The notes under the pieces are model-generated. The model was not told the origin of the DNA. It searched no databases and saw only the letters and a program-made list of their open reading frames with translations. A stretch of DNA of 26,161 bases from NCBI GenBank assembly GCA_023398105.1, contig JAEWST010000113.1, positions 1 through 26,161 on the forward strand, in the 5' to 3' direction. A program made the position numbers and the translations under genes. Shown here in pieces: positions 17,515-26,161 of this stretch. This DNA comes from Bacillota bacterium (GTDB lineage Bacteria > Bacillota > Clostridia > Acetivibrionales > DSM-1351). Each line of letters starts with the position of its first letter. The first letter of the stretch is position 1.

Positions 17515-20500
17515 ATGTCTATTATTGAATTTTTATCCAAGTTGAGAAAACTTGATATAAGACTTTGGTTAGAAAATGATGCACTCCAGTATCAGGCTCC
17601 TAAAGGTGCAGTAACAAAGGAATTACTTCTCGAAATAAAAAACAGAAAAGATGAAATAATTAGCTTTTTAAGACAGGTGAATATAGAGGCACATATAAAC
17701 AGAGAACCTATTCCAAAAGCATCAAAAAAAGATGTACAGGGAATACCGCTGTCTTTTTCACAGCAGTCTATGTGGTTCTATAGTCAGATTACAAAGGCAA
17801 ACCCTGTATTCAATATTTCCAATGCAGTTAAAATGAGCGGAACACTTCACAAAGAGATTCTTATTAAGTCTTTAAAGGAAGTAATTGCGAGGCATGAATC
17901 GTTGAGGACAACTTTTAAAAATGTTGACGGAAGCCCCGTTCAAGTTATTAACCCTTCAGTTGAAGTGACCTTGCCTGAGATGGATTTGCGTCACATTCCG
18001 CAGAAGGAACAGGAACAATATCTTAATAAATGCTTAAAGGAAGAAGCAAGATTTATTTTTAACCTTGAAAAAGGGCCACTATTCCGTTTTTGCCTTTTTG
18101 TCACAGGAGAAAATGAATATGTATATTCCATGGTTATCCATCATATTATTTCGGATGCATGGTCTAATGCTATTTTTGTTGGGGAGTTATTCAGGTTTTA
18201 TGAGGCAATCTTAAAAGGAGAGAATTTGAAGCTTCCAGAGCTGCCTATTCAATACTCTGACTATTCTTTTTGGGAAAGAGACTGGCTCAAGGGTGAAGCA
18301 CTTGAAGAATTAATGAGTTACTGGAGAAAGCAATTGGCAAATCCAATAACCATACAGCTTCCCACTGATTTTCCAAGACCTAAAGTGCAGACTTATGAGG
18401 GAGGCTTTGAACCTCTATCTATATCAAAGTCTTTGACAGAGAGGCTGAAAGCCATTTGTAACAAGGAAGGCACTACCCTTTTTATGATAATCCTTGCGGC
18501 ATTTCAGACATTACTTTACCGATATTCCAATCAAACAGATATATTCACAGGTACTGTTGTTGCAAATAGGAACAGGAACGAAGTTAAGGAGCTAGTAGGT
18601 TTTTTCATGAATACCCTTGTTCTTCGTTCCGATTTTGACGGGAATCCCAGTTTTATTGAGGTTTTACGCAAGCTAAAGAACATGACACTGGATGCTTATA
18701 CATATCAGGAATTGCCTTTTGACAAGCTGCTTGAAGAATTGAAACCTGAACGTGATGTTAGCAGAACTCCACTATTTCAAACTATGCTAATATTTCATAA
18801 TACACAAAAAGTTGAGTTGGAGTTGCCAGGTTTAAAAATGAAGCAAATTGATGTGGAAAGTGGTATGGCTCCTTTTGATTTGAGGTTGCAACTGGCTGAA
18901 GCAGAGGATGAAATTAAAGGTGGATTTGATTATAATTCAGCTCTCTTTAAGAATTCAACCATAAAAAGATTGGGCGTTCATTTATTGAATGTTCTTGAAG
19001 CAATATCGTTAGTTCCAGAAGAAAAAGTGTCAGATATTGTCCTGCTTACTCAGGAAGAACAAAATCAGATTTTAATGGAGTTCAATAGTACGAAAGGGGA
19101 TTATCCTAGAGATAGATTGATACATGAATTCTTTGAAGAAAACGCTTTTAATTATCCTGAGAACGTTGCAGCAATATTTGAAAACCAACATCTTACATAT
19201 CTTGAACTGAATGAGAAATCCAACCAGTTGGCAAGGCTACTTCGTGCAAAAGGCGTTCAAAGGGATAGTATCATTGGAATTATGTTAGAGCGTTCTATTG
19301 AGATGATTATAGGTATAATGGCTATAGAAAAAGCGGGAGGAGCATACCTTCCTATTGATCCCCATTATCCGAAGGATAGAATTAATTATATTTTAGAAGA
19401 TAGCGGAGTAAATCTGTTGCTTTCTCATAGAAAATTTAGTTCAATCGAAGTGAATGAAAATATAAATAGAATATTCTTGGAAGACCAGTCCTTATACGAA
19501 GGAGACAGTTCTAATTTGCAGAGGATTACTGAGCCTCAGAACTTGTCTTACGTGATATATACATCAGGTTCTACTGGGAAACCCAAGGGGACACTCATTG
19601 AGCATCACTCTTTGGTAAACAGACTTAACTGGATGCAAAAAAGATATCCGATTGGATCAAAAGATATTATCCTGCAGAAAACACCATTTACTTTTGATGT
19701 CTCTTTGTGGGAAATGTTTTGGTGGTCGATGAAAGGAGCGAGGGTATGTTTCCTTGAGCCAGGTGCTGAAAAGGACCCCGGGATGATTGTAAAAGCAATT
19801 GAAAAGAACGCTATTACAGTGTTGCACTTTGTACCTTCAATGCTGAATTCATTTTTAGAATATATAAATGACACTGGTGAAGTTGAGAGAATTGCAAGCT
19901 TAAAACAGGTTTTTGCCAGCGGTGAGGCTTTGACACCTGCACAGGTTAGACTTTTTAAGCGTCTACTTGCGAAGAATGGTACAAAATTGGCAAACCTCTA
20001 TGGTCCGACCGAAGCAACAGTAGATGTATCCTATTTTGATTGTATTACGACAGAAGATCTAGATATTATTCCTATTGGAAAGCCAATTGACAATATTAAG
20101 CTGTATATTATGGATAATAAAATGCACCTCCAACCTATTGGAGTAGCTGGAGAGTTATGTATTGCAGGTGAAGGCTTAGCAAGAGGATATTTAAATCGCC
20201 CCGAATTAACTGATGATAAATTTGTTCCCAATACACTTGAGCCAAATAAAAAACTGTACCGTACTGGTGATTTGGCAAGGTGGCGAGAAGATGGAAATAT
20301 TGAGTATCTTGGAAGAATGGATTTTCAGGTCAAAATTAGGGGGCTTCGGATTGAACTGGGAGAGATTGAAAGGGTGCTTCAAGATAATCCCGCTGTTAAA
20401 GAATGTATAGTGACTGCCTGGGAAAAACAGTCTGGCAACATGCATCTGGTAGGATATATAGTGCGTGAAAAAGGGATGGATGTAGAATCTGGAGAGCTTC

Positions 20501-20958
20501 AAGCTTTCCTTGAAAAGGCATTGCCTGAATATATGGTTCCCCGTATTTATGTTTATGTTGATACCATGCCTTTATCAACAAATGGAAAAGTTAATCGTAA
20601 AGCACTGCCAGTACCTGTATTGGATAGCAAAACTGAATTTGTGGCTCCTCGAAATGAGGTGGAAAATATTCTGACAAATATATGGAAGGAAGAGTTAGGA
20701 ATCGAAAATGTTGGTGTAAATGATAACTTCTTTGAAATTGGTGGTCACTCATTGCTTTTAACAAGGGTTCACAGCCGTTTGAACAAGCAGTTCCAACGAG
20801 AGTTTTCGTTAATTGACTTATTTACACACTCTACAATTAGTGCTCTTGCTAAATATGTTACAGCAGATAATGAAAAAGAAACCTTCCTTATGAATGATGA
20901 TAGAATAAAGAAACAAAAGGAAGCAAAAAGAATGAGAAAACAAATGCTTAGGAGGTAG
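17515..20958 (+). CDS. NRPS subunit 3: TubC-type docking domain-C-A(Ser)-PCP
   Basis: A one-module NRPS of 1147 aa. Residues 1-55 (MSIIEFLSKL, IRLWLEN, LQYQAPKG) form a TubC-type docking domain, which in this family receives an acidic C-terminal peptide of the upstream subunit. The condensation domain follows, with HHIISDA at 209-215 (Ala for the usual Gly). It should join the ketide from subunit 2 to the amino acid. The adenylation domain (TSGSTGKPKG from 683, Lys1025) has the pocket D-V-W-H-F-S-L-V-D, which by memory is identical to the serine code of EntF, so serine is predicted with good confidence. The PCP serine is 1079. The last 20 residues are strongly basic. There is no epimerase or cyclisation domain, so an L-serine amide with a free hydroxyl is expected. 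The ribosome site AGGAGGG ends three bases before the ATG. Confidence 0.93.
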   Translation: MSIIEFLSKLRKLDIRLWLENDALQYQAPKGAVTKELLLEIKNRKDEIISFLRQVNIEAHINREPIPKASKKDVQGIPLSFSQQSMWFYSQITKANPVFNISNAVKMSGTLHKEILIKSLKEVIARHESLRTTFKNVDGSPVQVINPSVEVTLPEMDLRHIPQKEQEQYLNKCLKEEARFIFNLEKGPLFRFCLFVTGENEYVYSMVIHHIISDAWSNAIFVGELFRFYEAILKGENLKLPELPIQYSDYSFWERDWLKGEALEELMSYWRKQLANPITIQLPTDFPRPKVQTYEGGFEPLSISKSLTERLKAICNKEGTTLFMIILAAFQTLLYRYSNQTDIFTGTVVANRNRNEVKELVGFFMNTLVLRSDFDGNPSFIEVLRKLKNMTLDAYTYQELPFDKLLEELKPERDVSRTPLFQTMLIFHNTQKVELELPGLKMKQIDVESGMAPFDLRLQLAEAEDEIKGGFDYNSALFKNSTIKRLGVHLLNVLEAISLVPEEKVSDIVLLTQEEQNQILMEFNSTKGDYPRDRLIHEFFEENAFNYPENVAAIFENQHLTYLELNEKSNQLARLLRAKGVQRDSIIGIMLERSIEMIIGIMAIEKAGGAYLPIDPHYPKDRINYILEDSGVNLLLSHRKFSSIEVNENINRIFLEDQSLYEGDSSNLQRITEPQNLSYVIYTSGSTGKPKGTLIEHHSLVNRLNWMQKRYPIGSKDIILQKTPFTFDVSLWEMFWWSMKGARVCFLEPGAEKDPGMIVKAIEKNAITVLHFVPSMLNSFLEYINDTGEVERIASLKQVFASGEALTPAQVRLFKRLLAKNGTKLANLYGPTEATVDVSYFDCITTEDLDIIPIGKPIDNIKLYIMDNKMHLQPIGVAGELCIAGEGLARGYLNRPELTDDKFVPNTLEPNKKLYRTGDLARWREDGNIEYLGRMDFQVKIRGLRIELGEIERVLQDNPAVKECIVTAWEKQSGNMHLVGYIVREKGMDVESGELQAFLEKALPEYMVPRIYVYVDTMPLSTNGKVNRKALPVPVLDSKTEFVAPRNEVENILTNIWKEELGIENVGVNDNFFEIGGHSLLLTRVHSRLNKQFQREFSLIDLFTHSTISALAKYVTADNEKETFLMNDDRIKKQKEAKRMRKQMLRR

Positions 20959-20963
20959 AAAAA

Positions 20964-23900
20964 ATGGCTGAACAACCTATACAAGACGCTTTGGAAGGAG
21001 TAGCAATTATCGGAATGTCAGGGCGTTTTCCAGGAGCCCAAAATATAAATGAATTTTGGGAAAAGCTAAAAGACGGTAAGGAATGTATTACCTATTTTTC
21101 AAAGGAGGATGCAAGGGCTTGCGGGGTTGATGAGGAAAGTATTAATGATCCTAACTATGTTTTTGCAGCGGGTATACTAGAAGATATTGAGCTTTTCGAT
21201 GCAGGCTTTTTCAGTTTAAACCCTAAAGAAGCAGAAAACCTTGATCCTCAGCAAAGGCTATTTTTGGAATGCTCCTATGAAGCACTGGAAGATGCTGGAT
21301 ACTCTTGTAATCAATATGATTATCCAATCGGTGTTTATGCGGGCAGTAATATGAGCTATTATTTTCTGTACCACCTCTTTAACAAGCTAGGTGTAAAAGA
21401 TGATCTAGCTATTGCAGTAGGTAACGACAAAGATTATGTGGCTACTAGGGCTTCCTATGAATTTAACTTAAAAGGACCCAGCATCAATGTTCAATCAGCC
21501 TGCTCAACTTCTATGACTGCCGTTGCAATGGCGTATGAGGGATTACTAAACTATCACTGCGATATGGCTATTGCAGGAGGAGCTGGAATAAAATTGCCTC
21601 AGAAATCAGGGTATTTATACCAAACGGGCTTTATCGGCTCACCCGATGGGCATACGAGGCCTTTTGATGCAGATGCCTATGGAACGGTTTTTACCAGTGC
21701 CGTTGGTGTTATTCTTTTAAAGCGTGTGGAAGATGCCATACGTGACGGAGATCACATTTATGCAGTAATTAAGGGGATGGCTGTCAATAATGATGGCTCT
21801 ACAAAGGTTGGATTTACAGCACCTAGCAGAGAAGGCGAAGCGGAGGTAATTGCAGCAGCTCAAAATCTTGCGGGGGTGCATCCAGAAGATATTAGTTATA
21901 TTGAAGCCCATGGTACAGGCACAGCTTTAGGTGATCCTATTGAAATATCTGCACTTAACATGGTGTTTGAACAATATACAAACAAAAAATCGTATTGTGC
22001 AATTGGTTCGGTAAAGAGTAATATTGGACATGCTATTTCAGGTGCTGGTATTTCTGGTATGATTAAAACTGTTCTGGCTTTAAAACATAAGCAGATACCA
22101 CCAAGTATTAATTTCTCAACACCAAACCCTAAGATAGACTTTGAAAACAGTCCTTTCTATGTAAACAGCAAGCTCTGTGACTGGGAAACAGGTGAGAAGG
22201 CTAGAATCGCAGGAGTCAGTTCTTTTGGCTTTGGAGGTACAAACGTCCATGCTGTAGTAGAAGAAGCACCTCCAAAGGAGGTATTACCTTCCTCAAAGGA
22301 ATGGCAGCTGATAACCTTATCTGCCAAGGCTCCAGCAGCATTAGAACAGATGTGCCTAAACCTTTCACAATACTTTAGGGAAAATCCAACTGTGAATTTT
22401 TCAGATGCCGTTTATACCCTCCATGTGGGAAGAAAAGAGTTTGATTACAGGTGTGCAATCCTGTGCAAGGATTTTGAAGATGCAATTCGCCTTTTGGAAG
22501 CCAAAGAGGATGAAAGAATTTTCACAGGTGTAGCAAAAAGAGTGCAAAAAGAAAACAATACTGCCAATAGTTTTATAGAAAACGGCTCTAAGGATGCTAA
22601 AGAAGTTTTGGCTTCCATTGGTAAGTTTTGGGTTGAAGGTGCACCCGTTGACTGGGAGACTTTCCACTGTGATGAAAAAAGGCATAGAATTCCACTACCT
22701 ACCTACCCCTTCCAGAGGAAGAGATATTGGGTAGAGCAGTATAATAGGGATGATTTAATTAAAAAGAGCAATCCTATATCTTCAAAAAAATCTGATTTTA
22801 ATGATTGGCTTTACTTCCCTTCATGGAAGAGAGCAGCTAATGTTCCTTTTGTCAGTAGCAAACTAGAGAAGGACTGTACTTGGCTTGTTTTCGAAGATGA
22901 AATTGGATTAAGCGAAAATATCGTTAGGACGTTAAAAGAAGAAGGCGTTCAGCTTGTGACTGTCTCTAAAGGGGATAAATATTGCAAGATAAATCAAGAC
23001 TCCTATACAATTAATCCTAATACCAAAGAACATTACGTATCACTGATAAAGGATGTGTTTAAAGGCAATAAACCAGGTAACATTCTTCACCTTTGGAATG
23101 TAACAGAAGAGGAACTTGGATGTTCACGGTTGGAGTTTTCTGAGGAATGCTTAAGTCATGGTTTTCACAGCCTGCTTTGTCTTGCACAGGCAATGGGAGA
23201 AACTATAGTTGACCATAATGTAAAAATGGCTGTTGTTTCAAATAATATGCAGGTCATTTCAGATGAAAAAGTCTGTTATCCTGAAAAGGCAGTAATCACC
23301 GGACCTTGTAAGGTTATTCCGATGGAGTATAGCAATATTTTTTGTCAAAGCATTGATTTAGTTTTTAGAGACATTTCAATAGATGAAAAAAACAGATTTG
23401 CAAAAGCAATTCTAGCTGAAATATCGGTAGAGAAACCTCAAACTACTGTTGTACTGAGGGGAAATCAACGATGGCTGCCAACCATAGAAAGTACGACCGT
23501 TGAAAGTATAAATGAAAGAAGCTGGGTAAAAGAAGGTGGTACTTATCTAATCACTGGAGGCTTGGGAGGAATAGGACTTGCTGTAGCTCTCCGTATGGCA
23601 AATACGGCAAGGGTTAATCTGGTTCTTACAAGAAGGTCAGCTTTCCCTGAAAAAGATCAGTGGCAGCAATGGCTTGATACACACTCTGCCAAAGATGCTA
23701 CAAGTGATATTATAAAGCAAGTCAAAGTGCTGGAAGAACTGGGGGCTGAGGTAATGGCACTTCAGGCTGAAACTTCTTGCTTAGAGCAGATGCGTGAAGT
23801 GGTTGAGCAGGCAAAATTAAGCTTTGGTGCCATTAACGGAGTAATTCATGCAGCAGGAATTTCTGGTAACGGTCTGATTCAGGAAAAACAAGAAGAAGCT

Positions 23901-24656
23901 GCTGACAAAGTATTTGCACCCAAGGTTGCAGGTACATTGATAATAGATGAATTATTTAAGGATGAAGAATTAGACTTTTTAGTATTGTTTTCATCCAGCA
24001 GTTCTATTCTGGGTGGTGCAGGTTTTGTAGATTACTGTGGTGCCAATGCAGTTTTGGATGCTTATGCCCACTACAGAAGTCAAAGGTCAAATACATTTAC
24101 CGTATCGGTTAACTGGGATGAATGGGATGAGGTTGGAATGGCGGTCAAAGCTGGTTCCAAAAGCACATGGCAGAAAATAACCGTTCATGAGGGACTCACA
24201 TTATTGGAAAGGATCATAGCATCCAAGTCCCTGGCTCAGGTTGCAGTAGTGCCGTATGACTTTATTGGAAGGCTTCAAGAAATTGAGGAATTCAGAATTT
24301 CATCGGTAAGTGGAGATAGTGTTGCTACGAAGGAAACGAATCAGTCAAATAACAGACCTGATTTGTATGTGCCTTATACGGATCCACAAAATGAGCTAGA
24401 AGAAGAGATAGCGGAAATATGGCAGGAGCATTTAGGTGTTTATCCTGTTGGCATTCACGATGACTTCTTTGAATTAGGTGGGCATTCACTGCTTGCCACT
24501 TCATTAATTTCAATTCTTAGAAAGAAGTTTCATAAAAATGTAGACTTGCAAAGCTTTTTTGAACAGTCAACTGTTGCCCAGCTAGCAAAGCTATTGGGAG
24601 GCAGTGATGAGAATTCAAATGAACTGGAAGAAGAATTTGACGAAGGACTATTATAA
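20964..24656 (+). CDS. PKS subunit 4: KS-KR-ACP without AT
   Basis: An extension module of 1230 aa. The KS (about 10-430) has Cys180 in SACSTS, His316 in HGTGT and His356 in NIGH. A KS-AT linker runs directly into the post-AT linker (YPFQRKRYW, about 580-589), so the whole AT is missing. The KR follows (structural half from about 605; TGGLGGIG from 864; catalytic Tyr1024 and Asn1028), then a linker, the ACP (Ser1175) and an acidic tail (ELEEEFDEGLL). No LDD motif is seen. The module should add malonate from the separate AT and reduce it to a beta-hydroxy acyl chain behind serine. The ribosome site AGGAGGT (20950-20956) overlaps the previous stop codon, indicating coupled translation. The short N-terminus before the KS contains several acidic residues and may meet the basic tail of subunit 3. 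Confidence 0.92.
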   Translation: MAEQPIQDALEGVAIIGMSGRFPGAQNINEFWEKLKDGKECITYFSKEDARACGVDEESINDPNYVFAAGILEDIELFDAGFFSLNPKEAENLDPQQRLFLECSYEALEDAGYSCNQYDYPIGVYAGSNMSYYFLYHLFNKLGVKDDLAIAVGNDKDYVATRASYEFNLKGPSINVQSACSTSMTAVAMAYEGLLNYHCDMAIAGGAGIKLPQKSGYLYQTGFIGSPDGHTRPFDADAYGTVFTSAVGVILLKRVEDAIRDGDHIYAVIKGMAVNNDGSTKVGFTAPSREGEAEVIAAAQNLAGVHPEDISYIEAHGTGTALGDPIEISALNMVFEQYTNKKSYCAIGSVKSNIGHAISGAGISGMIKTVLALKHKQIPPSINFSTPNPKIDFENSPFYVNSKLCDWETGEKARIAGVSSFGFGGTNVHAVVEEAPPKEVLPSSKEWQLITLSAKAPAALEQMCLNLSQYFRENPTVNFSDAVYTLHVGRKEFDYRCAILCKDFEDAIRLLEAKEDERIFTGVAKRVQKENNTANSFIENGSKDAKEVLASIGKFWVEGAPVDWETFHCDEKRHRIPLPTYPFQRKRYWVEQYNRDDLIKKSNPISSKKSDFNDWLYFPSWKRAANVPFVSSKLEKDCTWLVFEDEIGLSENIVRTLKEEGVQLVTVSKGDKYCKINQDSYTINPNTKEHYVSLIKDVFKGNKPGNILHLWNVTEEELGCSRLEFSEECLSHGFHSLLCLAQAMGETIVDHNVKMAVVSNNMQVISDEKVCYPEKAVITGPCKVIPMEYSNIFCQSIDLVFRDISIDEKNRFAKAILAEISVEKPQTTVVLRGNQRWLPTIESTTVESINERSWVKEGGTYLITGGLGGIGLAVALRMANTARVNLVLTRRSAFPEKDQWQQWLDTHSAKDATSDIIKQVKVLEELGAEVMALQAETSCLEQMREVVEQAKLSFGAINGVIHAAGISGNGLIQEKQEEAADKVFAPKVAGTLIIDELFKDEELDFLVLFSSSSSILGGAGFVDYCGANAVLDAYAHYRSQRSNTFTVSVNWDEWDEVGMAVKAGSKSTWQKITVHEGLTLLERIIASKSLAQVAVVPYDFIGRLQEIEEFRISSVSGDSVATKETNQSNNRPDLYVPYTDPQNELEEEIAEIWQEHLGVYPVGIHDDFFELGGHSLLATSLISILRKKFHKNVDLQSFFEQSTVAQLAKLLGGSDENSNELEEEFDEGLL

Positions 24657-24732
24657 CTAAAATCGAAAAATTTCATTTTGAATGTAGGCGTTATAGAAAA
24701 AATAAAATTCTTAATATTGGAGGTTATTTGAT

Positions 24733-25989
24733 ATGAATAAAATTGTATTGTTATTTCCTGGTCAGGGCTCTCAATACGTTGGAATGGGAAAGGCACTTTG
24801 TGAGTCCTTTTCCGAGGTAAGAGAAATATTTGAAGAAGCAAATGATGCATTAGGCTTTGACCTAAAAAAACTATGTTTTGAAGGCGATATGCAAGAGCTT
24901 ACAAAAACGGAAAATACACAGCCTGCTATTTTAACAGCAAGTGTGGCAGCCTTCAGAGTATATATGAAAGAAATTGGTATTGAGCCTGCATATACGGCTG
25001 GGCATAGTTTGGGTGAGTTTTCGGCATTGTGCTGTTCGGGTGCAATAAAATTTGCAGATGCAGTCAAAATTGTAAGACAAAGAGGAAAATTTATGCAGCA
25101 GGCTGTGGCAGTTGGGGTAGGTGCTATGGCTGCTATCAGTGGGGTCAGTCAAAGCACCATTGAGGAAGAATGTAGCAATGCTTCAAAAAATGGAAAGCTG
25201 GTTGTGGTATCAAATTATAATTCTCCCGATCAGATTGTTATTTCAGGGAATTTGGAAGCTGTAGAAGAAGCAGGTGCAAAACTTAAGGTTTTGGGTGCAA
25301 GAGTGATTCCGTTAAAGGTGAGTGCACCCTTCCACAGCCCATTAATGCAGCCAGCTGCAGACATGCTAAACGACGAATTGTGCAAATATAGTTACTTTGA
25401 CTTAAAATACCCTGTTTTATCCAATGTTACTGCTTTACCTTACCAGGGAAAAGAAAGCCTTATTCAAAATCTAACAAAACAGATTGTACAGCCTGTCAGA
25501 TGGCAAGCTTCAATGCAATATCTACAAAATGAAGATGTAGATTTAGCAATTGAGCTTGGACCTCAGACAGTTCTTAGGAATCTGATGAAGAAGAATGTTC
25601 CACAAATTAAAACCTATTCTTATGACAATGATGAGGATATGCAAGCAGTAAAGAGAAAGCTTTTGAGCGGGGAACAGGATATTAGTAATGGAATGGAAGT
25701 AATTACAAAGTGTATTGCTGTAGCAATCTGTACGAAGAACAGTAACTGGGATGAACAAGCTTACCAAAAGGGTGTTGTAGAGCCTTATAGAAAGATTAAA
25801 AATCTGAAGGAAGAAATTTTAAAAGAAAATAGACAGCCTAGCATTGAAGAGATTAGACAAGCCTTGGATATGTTAAAGAGTGTACTATTAACTAAGATGA
25901 TTCCGAAAGAAAAACAAATTGAATGCATTAACCAGATATTGAAAGAAACTAAAGTCAAGGATATATTCAACGATTTTGAAGTGGGATGA
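24733..25989 (+). CDS. Free-standing malonyl-CoA:ACP transacylase (trans-acting AT)
   Basis: A 418-aa discrete acyltransferase of the FabD family. It has the FPGQGSQYVGMG start, GHSLGE with nucleophile Ser92, Arg117 in the RGKFMQ motif (binds the malonyl carboxylate) and His201 in APFHSP (catalytic). These residues point to malonyl-CoA. The AT core ends near residue 310. The remaining 105 or so residues are an extra helical region (VITKCIAVAICTKNSNWDEQ and onward). From memory, similar tails occur on trans-ATs of Bacillus hybrid lipopeptide clusters such as FenF/ItuD. It lies inside the operon whose three KS modules have no active AT, so it should load all of their ACPs. The ribosome site GGAGG (24719-24723) is 9 bases from the ATG, after a 76-base gap holding no gene. 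Confidence 0.92.
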   Translation: MNKIVLLFPGQGSQYVGMGKALCESFSEVREIFEEANDALGFDLKKLCFEGDMQELTKTENTQPAILTASVAAFRVYMKEIGIEPAYTAGHSLGEFSALCCSGAIKFADAVKIVRQRGKFMQQAVAVGVGAMAAISGVSQSTIEEECSNASKNGKLVVVSNYNSPDQIVISGNLEAVEEAGAKLKVLGARVIPLKVSAPFHSPLMQPAADMLNDELCKYSYFDLKYPVLSNVTALPYQGKESLIQNLTKQIVQPVRWQASMQYLQNEDVDLAIELGPQTVLRNLMKKNVPQIKTYSYDNDEDMQAVKRKLLSGEQDISNGMEVITKCIAVAICTKNSNWDEQAYQKGVVEPYRKIKNLKEEILKENRQPSIEEIRQALDMLKSVLLTKMIPKEKQIECINQILKETKVKDIFNDFEVG

Positions 25990-26043
25990 TTATATAAGAA
26001 GGGTATTTAGGTTTAGTCCTTTTTTCTTGAGGGAGGTAATGAA

Positions 26044-26161
26044 ATGATAGAAAATGAAAGTTTATTAAAAGAGAAGCAACCAATTGAAGAGTTTATCTCT
26101 GAGTTAAAAGCTAAGAGTATTAAGCTTTGGATAGAGGACGAATTTTTACGGTATAAGGCAC
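26044..26161 (+). CDS. Megasynthase subunit 5, N-terminal start only (TubC-type docking domain; truncated by window)
   Basis: Only the first 39 codons are visible. The start ATG has GGAGG (26032-26036) seven bases upstream. The residues (IEEFISELKAKSIKLWIEDE, then FLRYKA) match the beginning of subunit 3 and are typical of a TubC-type docking domain. The protein is therefore probably another NRPS or NRPS-led hybrid, normally opening with a condensation or cyclisation domain. It would accept the chain from the acidic C-terminus of subunit 4. Nothing further can be said about its domains. Confidence 0.8.
   Translation, partial: MIENESLLKEKQPIEEFISELKAKSIKLWIEDEFLRYKA

Noticed and set aside
18139..18159. 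Inactive condensation domain in subunit 3 because of HHxxxDA
   Set aside because: Both His and the Asp are kept; Ala for Gly at the last position is tolerated in active condensation domains as far as I recall.
24678..24708. Internal promoter before the trans-AT gene
   Set aside because: TTGAAT and TAAAAT are 19 bases apart; this is weak, and the AT-rich gap would produce such matches by chance.
4208..25970. Many minus-strand open frames of 60-100 codons
   Set aside because: All lie opposite clearly coding megasynthase, AT or lipoprotein sequence, and none shows a recognisable protein or ribosome site.
25990..26035. Terminator between the AT gene and subunit 5
   Set aside because: A T-run is present but no stable stem precedes it, and the docking-domain start downstream argues for read-through.

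Overview
The window comes from an AT-rich, anaerobic, cellulolytic Firmicute. The clearest sign is the left edge. It holds the 3' end of a cellulosomal protein with a CBM11-like module and a type I dockerin, whose recognition pairs (Ala-Leu and Ala-Ile) are of the Clostridium cellulolyticum/Ruminiclostridium kind rather than the C. thermocellum Ser-Thr kind. Strong GGAGG Shine-Dalgarno sites and GTG starts also fit. Genus is an inference; no rRNA or other marker is present.

Layout: (i) 1-518, end of the dockerin protein, closed by an 18-bp GAAA-loop terminator at 575-634. (ii) 635-1183, a gene-free AT-rich stretch with a sigma-A-like promoter at 1065-1093, an imperfect dyad touching its -35, and two small sets of mutually exclusive hairpins. 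(iii) 1184 to the right edge, one co-directional operon of at least 25 kb: a cyclic-peptide-type ABC exporter; an Ntn-hydrolase lipoprotein; four megasynthase subunits; a free-standing malonyl transferase; and the start of a fifth megasynthase subunit, cut by the window end.

The assembly line reads: FAAL-ACP-C-A(Gly)-PCP-KS-KR-DH-like-ACP / KS-dead AT-ACP / TubC docking-C-A(Ser)-PCP / KS-KR-ACP / TubC docking-... No PKS module has a working internal acyltransferase, so the separate AT at 24733-25989 presumably serves all three. The KS and linker sequences look like those of cis-AT enzymes. Two modules have lost the AT cleanly, and one keeps a partial AT with the GHSxG serine replaced and the middle deleted. 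This looks like a graded loss of cis-AT domains.

The predicted chain is a fatty acyl group on glycine, extended by two malonyl units (the first reduced and possibly dehydrated, the second left as a ketone), then serine, then a malonyl unit reduced to a hydroxyl, then further unseen steps. A PvdE-type exporter, a surface-anchored Ntn amidase-like enzyme and an acyl-loading start together suggest an acylated precursor that is exported and then deacylated outside the cell. That would be analogous to pyoverdine maturation by PvdE/PvdQ, but in a Gram-positive anaerobe with an unrelated hydrolase family. This is the main candidate for a previously undescribed system here. No thioesterase, phosphopantetheinyl transferase, regulator, tRNA, IS element or CRISPR array is visible.
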